Shown here in pieces: positions 58,025 through 64,000 of a DNA stretch of 64,000 nt. The stretch is from Photobacterium angustum (GTDB taxonomy: Bacteria; Pseudomonadota; Gammaproteobacteria; Enterobacterales; Vibrionaceae). The stretch's first letter is position 1. Every line of letters begins with the position of its first letter. Under the pieces are notes generated by a model, which made no database searches, had not been told where the DNA came from, and saw only the letters and a list, made by a program, of their open reading frames with translations. A program made the position numbers and the translations under genes. Location of the stretch: contig NZ_PYOM01000009.1 in assembly GCF_003026365.1 (NCBI RefSeq), positions 62,001 to 126,000 on the forward strand, read 5' to 3'.

Positions 58025-58049
58025 ACGGGGCTCCCTACTTAAGCCCCGT
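58025..58049 (+). terminator. Hairpin between argG and argH
   Basis: ACGGGGCT and AGCCCCGT form a perfect 8-bp GC-rich stem in the 92-base gap, followed only by TTGATT. It may reduce readthrough or stabilise processed RNA ends inside the operon. Confidence 0.5.
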
Positions 58050-58105
58050 TTGATTACGCCATAACAAGATAAGCAAGTCGATACGTAGAGCAAAGGAGAG
58101 GTACC

Positions 58106-59983
58106 ATGGCATTATGGGGCGGACGTTTTAGTCAGGCAGCTGACACACGGTTTAAACAATTCAATGATTCACTGCGTTTTGACTATCGTCTAGCAGAGCA
58201 AGATATTGTTGGCTCAATCGCATGGTCTAAAGCCCTACGTCAGGTCGATGTATTAACCGAGCAAGAGCAGCAAAAGCTTGAGTTAGCATTGAATGAACTA
58301 AAACTTGCAGTGATGGAAGATCCGGAGCAAATTTTACGTTCAGATGCGGAAGATATTCATAGTTGGGTAGAGCAACAGTTGATCGCTAAAGTCGGTGATC
58401 TTGGTAAAAAGCTTCATACCGGACGTTCACGAAATGATCAGGTGGCGACCGATTTAAAACTATGGTGTCGTCAGCAAGGTCAGCAATTGCTATTAATGCT
58501 TGATCGCTTACAGCAACAGTTAGTGACAGTCGCCCGTGATCATCAAGCCACGGTTCTGCCAGGTTACACTCACTTGCAACGTGCTCAGCCTGTGACTTTT
58601 GCCCATTGGTGTTTAGCCTATGTCGAAATGTTTGAGCGTGATTATTCTCGCTTAACCGATGCGCTCGATCGTTTAGATACCTGTCCGTTAGGCTCTGGCG
58701 CATTGGCGGGCACAGCCTATCCGATTGACCGTGAAGTGCTGGCACATAGTTTAGGTTTCCACAGTGCAACACGTAACAGTTTAGATTCAGTCTCTGATCG
58801 CGATCATGTGATGGAACTACTTTCTACCGCTTCTATTTCTATGCTTCATCTATCACGTATGGCAGAAGACTTGATCTTCTACAACTCAGGTGAGTCTAAC
58901 TTTATTGAACTGGCTGATACGGTGACATCAGGATCATCTTTGATGCCACAGAAGAAAAACCCAGATGCATTAGAGCTTATTCGTGGTAAATGTGGTCGTG
59001 TTTATGGCGCGATGACTGGCATGATGATGACTGTGAAAGCGTTGCCGCTTGCATATAACAAAGATATGCAAGAAGACAAAGAGGGCTTGTTTGATGCGCT
59101 CGATAGCTGGCATGACTGTATGGAAATGGCAGCATTGTGTTTTGATGGCATCAAGGTTAACAAAGACCGTACTTTAGAAGCCGCAATGCAAGGTTACTCG
59201 AATGCGACAGAGCTTGCAGATTACTTAGTGGCGAAAGGCATTCCATTCCGTGAAGCACACCATATTGTTGGTGTTGCTGTGGTTGCTGCAATTGCTAAAG
59301 GTTGCGCATTAGAAGAGTTATCACTTGAAGAGATGAAGCAATTCTCTGAAGTAATTGATGATGATGTATACCCAATTCTGACTATTGAATCGTGTTTAGA
59401 TAAACGTTGTGCGTTGGGTGGCGTTGCGCCAAATCAAGTCGATTATGCGATTGGTCAAGCAGAGAAACGGTTAGAAAAACGTTACTCACCAAGCGTGAAG
59501 GTGCGTGGTGCTCGTTTAACGGATCTTGATGCTATTGAAGGTATGGTTGTGTACTGGGCGGGGCTGGGTGAAAACCTACCACGTAACCGAAATGAATTAG
59601 TTCGTGATATTGGCTCGTTTGCGGTGGCAGAACATCATGGTGTCGTGACAGGTTGTGCGTCGCTATATGTTTATGATTCAGGGCTTGCGGAAATTCGTTC
59701 TTTAGGTGTTGAAGCGGGTTGGCAACAACAAGGGCAGGGCAAAGCAATTGTTGAGCATTTGCTTGAAAAAGCCGATCAAATGGCAATTAAGAAAGTCTTT
59801 GTACTAACACGTGTCCCAGAGTTCTTTATGAAGCGAGGCTTTACTCCGACATCGAAATCATTACTGCCAGAAAAGGTAATGAAAGACTGCGATCGTTGTC
59901 CGCGTCAACATGCCTGTGATGAAGTCGCGCTTGAAGTGCGGTTGGATCAAGAGCAGCGAATTCCGACGGTTAACGTTGCTTAA
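58106..59983 (+). CDS. argH: ArgH(A): argininosuccinate lyase fused to N-acetylglutamate synthase domain
   Basis: The N-terminal 460 or so residues are argininosuccinate lyase ([34 protein letters not shown], and the signature [15 protein letters not shown]). It splits argininosuccinate to arginine and fumarate. From about residue 465 a GNAT domain follows ([16 protein letters not shown], acetyl-CoA loop [14 protein letters not shown]) and ends in a cysteine-rich tail ([12 protein letters not shown]). Such ArgH(A) fusions are known from Moritella and related marine bacteria, where the extra domain makes N-acetylglutamate. The 625-residue length fits the fusion. It is last in the operon. Confidence 0.94.
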   Translation: MALWGGRFSQAADTRFKQFNDSLRFDYRLAEQDIVGSIAWSKALRQVDVLTEQEQQKLELALNELKLAVMEDPEQILRSDAEDIHSWVEQQLIAKVGDLGKKLHTGRSRNDQVATDLKLWCRQQGQQLLLMLDRLQQQLVTVARDHQATVLPGYTHLQRAQPVTFAHWCLAYVEMFERDYSRLTDALDRLDTCPLGSGALAGTAYPIDREVLAHSLGFHSATRNSLDSVSDRDHVMELLSTASISMLHLSRMAEDLIFYNSGESNFIELADTVTSGSSLMPQKKNPDALELIRGKCGRVYGAMTGMMMTVKALPLAYNKDMQEDKEGLFDALDSWHDCMEMAALCFDGIKVNKDRTLEAAMQGYSNATELADYLVAKGIPFREAHHIVGVAVVAAIAKGCALEELSLEEMKQFSEVIDDDVYPILTIESCLDKRCALGGVAPNQVDYAIGQAEKRLEKRYSPSVKVRGARLTDLDAIEGMVVYWAGLGENLPRNRNELVRDIGSFAVAEHHGVVTGCASLYVYDSGLAEIRSLGVEAGWQQQGQGKAIVEHLLEKADQMAIKKVFVLTRVPEFFMKRGFTPTSKSLLPEKVMKDCDRCPRQHACDEVALEVRLDQEQRIPTVNVA

Positions 59984-60004
59984 TTGAAGTAATTTTCAAG
60001 ATAG

Positions 60005-60032
60005 AAAAAGCCCTCATCAGAGGGCTTTTTAT
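60005..60032 (+). terminator. Terminator of the arginine operon
   Basis: AAAAAGCCCTC-ATCA-GAGGGCTTTTT is a perfect 11-bp stem ending in a T run, 21 bases after argH. Confidence 0.95.
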
Positions 60033-60097
60033 TTGGAGAGTTGTTGTGGTTTTGTTTTTTCTCACCAATTAAACTGCAGGTTTTAACTGATGAACAA

Positions 60098-60115
60098 TCT
60101 GGACCACAATCCAGA
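60098..60115 (-). terminator. Hairpin beyond prx, possible weak terminator
   Basis: TCTGGA and TCCAGA pair around six bases, 15 bases after the prx stop on the minus strand. The T tract behind it is poor. Confidence 0.35.
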
Positions 60116-60129
60116 CAATACTTGAAAGC

Positions 60130-60858
60130 TTAGCCTAGGTAAGTTTCTAACTCTTCGCTACCACCGATGTGTTTACCACCGATGAATACTTGAGGAACAG
60201 TGCTACGGCCTGTAATTGCACGTAAAGAAACGGTTGTCGCATCTTTACCTAGAATGATTTCTTCATACTGTAGACCTTTGTCGATCAAGTTTTGTTTTGC
60301 TTTCACACAGAAAGGGCAACCAGGTTTAGAGAATACGGTAATTGATTCTTGTAGCTTTTGCTCTGGTGCGATGTACTTCAGCATAGTGTCTGCGTCAGAC
60401 ACTTTGAATGGGTCGCCTGGTTCTTCATTTTCAACGAACATTTTTTCAACAACGCCATTTTTAACTAGCATGCTGTAACGCCATGAGCGAGCACCAAAAC
60501 CTAGATCATCTTTCTCAACAAGCATGCCCATGCCTTTAGTGAACTCACCATTACCATCGGGAATGAAAGTGATGTTTTCAGCGTCTTGATCGGCTTTCCA
60601 TGCATTCATTACGAACGTATCGTTTACAGATACACATAGGATGTCATCCACACCATTTTCAGCAAATACTGGTGCTAACTCGTTGTAACGAGGTAAGTGG
60701 CTTGAAGAACATGTTGGTGTAAATGCGCCAGGTAGACTGAATACGACAACGGTCTTATTAGCGAATAAATCTTCAGTTGTTACGTCAACCCACTGATCAC
60801 CTTTACGTGTGTGGAAAGTAACTTGTGGTACAGCCTGACCTTCTTTAGATGCGAACAT
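60130..60858 (-). CDS. Peroxiredoxin-glutaredoxin hybrid
   Basis: This two-domain peroxidase reduces hydrogen peroxide and alkyl hydroperoxides using glutathione. Residues 1-165 are a Prx5-type peroxiredoxin with the peroxidatic Cys50 in [14 protein letters not shown]. Residues 170-242 are a glutaredoxin with the active site GCPFC (Cys181 and Cys184) and the [14 protein letters not shown] glutathione site. The 242-residue hybrid resembles Haemophilus influenzae hybrid Prx5. It is divergent from oxyR across a full OxyR box, so OxyR-dependent induction is very likely. Confidence 0.95.
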   Translation of the reverse strand: MFASKEGQAVPQVTFHTRKGDQWVDVTTEDLFANKTVVVFSLPGAFTPTCSSSHLPRYNELAPVFAENGVDDILCVSVNDTFVMNAWKADQDAENITFIPDGNGEFTKGMGMLVEKDDLGFGARSWRYSMLVKNGVVEKMFVENEEPGDPFKVSDADTMLKYIAPEQKLQESITVFSKPGCPFCVKAKQNLIDKGLQYEEIILGKDATTVSLRAITGRSTVPQVFIGGKHIGGSEELETYLG

Positions 60859-60962
60859 AATGTAATCCCTTAAAAATATAAATAAGTCTGATGTAATCGG
60901 AGTGTTTAATCATTTGCTCCGTTTACTGTAGTTATTATGTAACTTTACTCTTGATAGCTCCA

Positions 60963-60999
60963 ATCGTTTGCTGCTATGGTTTCAATAGTCAAATCCTAT
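60963..60999. promoter_or_regulatory. OxyR binding site between prx and oxyR
   Basis: The OxyR consensus is ATAG-N7-CTAT-N7-ATAG-N7-CTAT. Here ATCG (60963), CTAT (60974), ATAG (60985) and CTAT (60996) stand at exactly that spacing, with a single mismatch. The site ends 14 bases before the oxyR start, suited to autorepression, and lies upstream of the divergent peroxiredoxin gene, suited to activation. Confidence 0.88.
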
Positions 61000-61013
61000 T
61001 ATAAGACATGCCA

Positions 61014-61925
61014 ATGAATATTCGTGATCTGGAATATCTTGTTGCTCTTTCTGAGCACAAACATTTTCGTAAAGCAGCTGAAGCCTGTTACGTCAGCCAG
61101 CCCACATTAAGTGGACAAATTAGAAAACTAGAAGATGAGCTAGGTGTTTCATTATTAGAAAGAACTAGCCGTCGAGTATTGTTCACTGACGCAGGTCTGA
61201 GTTTAGTCGCTCAGGCACAGAAAGTGTTGCTTGAAGTCAAAATACTTACAGAACTTGCTAGTGTGCAAGGAGAAAGTATGTCTGGACCGCTGCATATCGG
61301 CTTTATTCCAACAGTTGGTCCGTACTTGTTACCGCAAATTATCCCAAGCTTGAAAGATGCATTTCCTGAGTTAGAACTCTTTTTACATGAAGCACAAACC
61401 CATCAATTGGTACAACAATTAGAAGAGGGCAAATTAGATTGCATTATTTTAGCTGCGGTAAAAGAAAGTGAGCCGTTTATTGAGTTGCCGCTATATGATG
61501 AGCCGATGATGTTAGCTGTGCCTGAAACGCATAAATGGGCGAGTGAAAAAGATATTGATATGTCTCTGTTGCACGGTGAAAGTTTATTGATGCTAGAAGA
61601 TGGGCACTGTTTACGTAATCAAGCCCTTGGTTTTTGTTTTGCAGCAGGCGCGCGTGATGATGGTCGCTTTAAAGCCACCAGTTTAGAAACGTTACGTAAC
61701 ATGGTTGCAGCGGGCAGTGGTATTACGTTACTACCTCAATTGGCAAGTCCGAAAGAGCATTGCCGTGATGGAGTGTGTTATATCGCAGCAAAACATCCTC
61801 AGCCAACCCGCTTGATTACATTAGCCTATCGTCCAGGTTCGCCACTTAAAGCGCGATATGAAAAGCTCGCTGAAGTGATCAAAGAAAAAATGCCAGAAGT
61901 TTTTGCTAAGCATACTCAACCGTAA
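61014..61925 (+). CDS. oxyR: Hydrogen peroxide-sensing regulator OxyR
   Basis: This LysR-type regulator is activated by a disulfide formed on peroxide stress. From MNIRDLEYLVALSEHKHFRK the product is 303 residues; another ATG two codons upstream (61008) is less likely by homology. The helix-turn-helix is at about 18-37 (CYVSQPTLSGQIRKLE). The redox cysteines in GHCLRNQALGFC fall exactly at 199 and 208, the Escherichia coli positions. It is divergent from the prx-grx gene with an OxyR box between, and a strong terminator follows. Confidence 0.97.
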   Translation: MNIRDLEYLVALSEHKHFRKAAEACYVSQPTLSGQIRKLEDELGVSLLERTSRRVLFTDAGLSLVAQAQKVLLEVKILTELASVQGESMSGPLHIGFIPTVGPYLLPQIIPSLKDAFPELELFLHEAQTHQLVQQLEEGKLDCIILAAVKESEPFIELPLYDEPMMLAVPETHKWASEKDIDMSLLHGESLLMLEDGHCLRNQALGFCFAAGARDDGRFKATSLETLRNMVAAGSGITLLPQLASPKEHCRDGVCYIAAKHPQPTRLITLAYRPGSPLKARYEKLAEVIKEKMPEVFAKHTQP

Positions 61926-61954
61926 TACCTGAAACTATTTCTGTTATTCAAAAT

Positions 61955-61986
61955 AAAAAAAGAGCGCTCATTGAGCGCTCTTTTTT
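61955..61986. terminator. Bidirectional terminator between oxyR and mrcA
   Basis: AAAAAAGAGCGCTC-ATT-GAGCGCTCTTTTTT is a long perfect stem with A and T tracts on both sides, between convergent genes. Confidence 0.95.
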
Positions 61987-62002
61987 GTATACGTAACAGC
62001 GT

Positions 62003-64000
62003 TTAGAACAACTCTTCAGCCGTTTCTGTATCAAATTTTTGCTCTGAAACCGCTTGTTGTACAGAACGTGTTGGCTCAGTCCCTTTAATGAAATACTCAT
62101 ACATTGAGCTTGCATCATTACGGTTTGACAGCTGACCTGTTGCACGGTCGATACGCACTTTTACAATATCACTTGGAATTTGCTTTTCTTGTTCAGGGGT
62201 ATTTTTCAACGCCTGACGCATAAAGTTAATCCATGCAGGCTGCGCGGCAGTACCACCAAATTCATGACGGCCTAGATCACGGCGGAAGTTATCAAATCCA
62301 ACCCAGGTTGTAGCAACAATATTTGGACCAAAACCTGTGTACCAAGCATCTTTCGCTTGATTCGATGTTCCCGTCTTGCCACCGATATCATGACGTTTAA
62401 GTACTCTTGCTCTAAAGCCTGTTCCATATGGATGGCCGGGCTCACCCCAGATGTTACTTTTTAGCATTTCGCGCACAAGGAATGCATTTTGCTCACTGAT
62501 CACCTCTGGTGCGTAGCGAACTGCTGGCATAGGTATCACTTTTTCAAGGTCTGCCGGCGTTGGTTTTTCTGTTTCTGTCAGTGTAGTGGTAGAAACAGTG
62601 GTATCTGTCGATGGATCTAATTTATGATCTTCAACTGCGGTTGCCATTGCCACTTGCATTTTTGCTTGCGGGTTTTTCGCTTGACATGCATCGTTACAAA
62701 CAATGGCAGGATCTGCGTAGTAAATTAACTGGTCATCATTATTATCGACTTTGTTAATTAAGAACGGTTCAACAGCATAGCCGCCATTTACAAATACAGA
62801 ATAACCTTGAACTAGCTCTAGTGGTGTTAAGCTGCCTGCACCCAGTGCGATAGGCTCTGCGCGAGGTAAATCAGCACGTTTAAAACCAAAGCGTGTTAGA
62901 TAATCAATGGTGAAATCTAATCCTGCAATGCGAAGAGCACGAATAGCCATTACGTTTATGGAACGTGCTAAACCAATACGGGCACGAGTTGGACCACCGT
63001 ATTTACCGCCAGAGTTCTTTGGTCGCCATGCTTTTCCTTGCCATTTATCCCATTTAGTAATTGGCGCATCATTTATTAAGGTTGCAAGGGTTAAACCTTT
63101 CTCTATTGCAGCGGAGTAGATAAACGGTTTGATACCTGAGCCCACTTGGCGAATAGATTGCGTTGCACGGTTAAATTTACTTTGGGTGTAATTAAAACCA
63201 CCAATCATTGCAAGTATTCCTCCATTATCAGGAGACATCGCAACAAATGCAGTATTAGCTGCTGGGACTTGGCTAAGTACCCATTGATTCGTTGTGACGG
63301 TTGCACTGTCTTTTTTATCACTCACCGTATTTTGGTTATGTTGAACCCAAATTTGTTGACCCGCAGTAAGGATATCACTGGCTTTTTTGGGAGCTGGACC
63401 CTGACTTGAGTCAGAAAGGAACTTGCGAGCCCACTTCATACCATTCCAATCGATAGTGGCAATATCCCCATTTTTAGTCACGATAGCTGCGGTTTTACCA
63501 TCAACTTTCGTTACGACAGCAGGGATAAGCTTGCCATAAACGGGCTGATCTTGAAGTTTATTTACAATTTGATTGGCATTTAATGCCGGCTGTCCTGGTT
63601 TCCAAAGAACCGCTGTTGGGCCTCGGTAACCATGACGACGGTCATAATTTAGCAGGTTGTTTACTGCGGCTTGCTGGGCATCAAGTTGAAGTTTGCTATT
63701 GATAGTCGTATATACCTTCATGCCTTTTTCATACGCAGCAGCACCATAGCGATCGACCATCCATGCACGAGCACGCTCTGCAACATAAGGTGCGTAAAGT
63801 TGAATTTCTGCGCCATGATAGTGAGAGACTATAGGTTCAGCGCGCGCAGCATCCATTTGTGCTTTGGTGATGTAGCCTTCTTCAAGCATACGACCTAAAA
63901 CAACATTACGACGAGTTGTTGCTCGGTCAATAGAATAAATTGGGTTCATTGTGGATGGCGCTTTTGGCAAGCCCGCAATAACTGCAATTTCAGATAATGT
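62003..64000 (-). CDS. mrcA: Penicillin-binding protein 1A (3' part, cut by window edge)
   Basis: This is a class A penicillin-binding protein with glycosyltransferase and transpeptidase activity in peptidoglycan synthesis. The visible 665 residues begin within the glycosyltransferase domain (LSEIAVIAGLPKAPSTMNP), and the frame runs off the right edge without a start. The transpeptidase domain has all three motifs: SGIK (SxxK, in RQVGSGIKPFIYSA), SIN (SxN, in LARSINVMAIR) and KTGT in DIGGKTGTSNQ. The resemblance is to Escherichia coli PBP1a (MrcA). The catalytic glutamates of the glycosyltransferase lie outside the window. Confidence 0.95.
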   Translation of the reverse strand, partial: TLSEIAVIAGLPKAPSTMNPIYSIDRATTRRNVVLGRMLEEGYITKAQMDAARAEPIVSHYHGAEIQLYAPYVAERARAWMVDRYGAAAYEKGMKVYTTINSKLQLDAQQAAVNNLLNYDRRHGYRGPTAVLWKPGQPALNANQIVNKLQDQPVYGKLIPAVVTKVDGKTAAIVTKNGDIATIDWNGMKWARKFLSDSSQGPAPKKASDILTAGQQIWVQHNQNTVSDKKDSATVTTNQWVLSQVPAANTAFVAMSPDNGGILAMIGGFNYTQSKFNRATQSIRQVGSGIKPFIYSAAIEKGLTLATLINDAPITKWDKWQGKAWRPKNSGGKYGGPTRARIGLARSINVMAIRALRIAGLDFTIDYLTRFGFKRADLPRAEPIALGAGSLTPLELVQGYSVFVNGGYAVEPFLINKVDNNDDQLIYYADPAIVCNDACQAKNPQAKMQVAMATAVEDHKLDPSTDTTVSTTTLTETEKPTPADLEKVIPMPAVRYAPEVISEQNAFLVREMLKSNIWGEPGHPYGTGFRARVLKRHDIGGKTGTSNQAKDAWYTGFGPNIVATTWVGFDNFRRDLGRHEFGGTAAQPAWINFMRQALKNTPEQEKQIPSDIVKVRIDRATGQLSNRNDASSMYEYFIKGTEPTRSVQQAVSEQKFDTETAEELF

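Overview
The window is a gene-dense chromosomal segment of a gammaproteobacterium of the family Vibrionaceae. A Photobacterium-like genome is my best guess, on gene order and protein resemblance; the genus is not proven. The family-level call rests on four things: a PadR-type regulator that I recognise as AphA lying beside ppc, an ArgH protein fused to an acetyltransferase domain, a KdkA/WaaA/heptosyltransferase LPS core cluster next to coaD and mutM, and the local orders radC-rpmB-rpmG-mutM, rraA-menA-hslU-hslV-ftsN-cytR-priA-rpmE and metJ/metB-metL. I saw no rRNA, tRNA, insertion sequence, integrase, prophage or CRISPR array.

Layout. 1-5000: coaBC-dut on the minus strand, then radC, rpmB-rpmG, an unknown membrane-anchored protein and mutM on the plus strand. 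5000-18400: LPS and envelope sugar genes. These are a nucleotide-sugar epimerase, an AT-rich family 25 glycosyltransferase, a coaD/glycosyltransferase/heptosyltransferase run, kdkA, and the operon hldD-lpxM-waaL-GT4-waaF-waaA, with a TetR regulator divergent from hldD. 18400-25300: gpmI-envC, a rhodanese-secB-gpsA run, cysE and trmL. 25400-32200: a diguanylate cyclase gene broken by two homopolymer frameshifts, cpxRA with divergent cpxP, pfkA and tpiA. 32300-44400: a DUF3135-like protein, a ferredoxin-NADP reductase beside a cysteine-rich DeoR/SufR-like regulator, glpX, zapB, menA-rraA, hslV-hslU, ftsN, cytR and priA. 44600-50600: rpmE, a short malic enzyme, metJ and metB-metL. 50700-60000: aphA, ppc and the arginine operon argC-argB-argG-argH(A). 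60000-64000: a peroxiredoxin-glutaredoxin hybrid divergent from oxyR, and the 3' two thirds of mrcA, cut by the window edge.

Working together. The LPS genes describe a core with one phosphorylated Kdo (KdkA with WaaA), a heptose region (OpsX/WaaC-like and WaaF), branch sugars from several glycosyltransferases, late lipid A acylation (LpxM type) and O-antigen ligation (WaaL). Several regulatory circuits can be read straight from the DNA. There are tandem MetJ boxes before metB, a repeated CpxR GTAAA array between cpxR and cpxP, a four-quarter-site OxyR box between prx and oxyR, and a heat-shock-type promoter before hslV. Ahead of argC is a possible arginine-sensing leader: a 14-codon ORF ending Arg-Arg-Arg inside a long inverted repeat.

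Most of the window is core housekeeping sequence. The points most worth a second look are the argC leader ORF, the aphA upstream region, the twice-frameshifted diguanylate cyclase and the TetR/hldD intergenic region.
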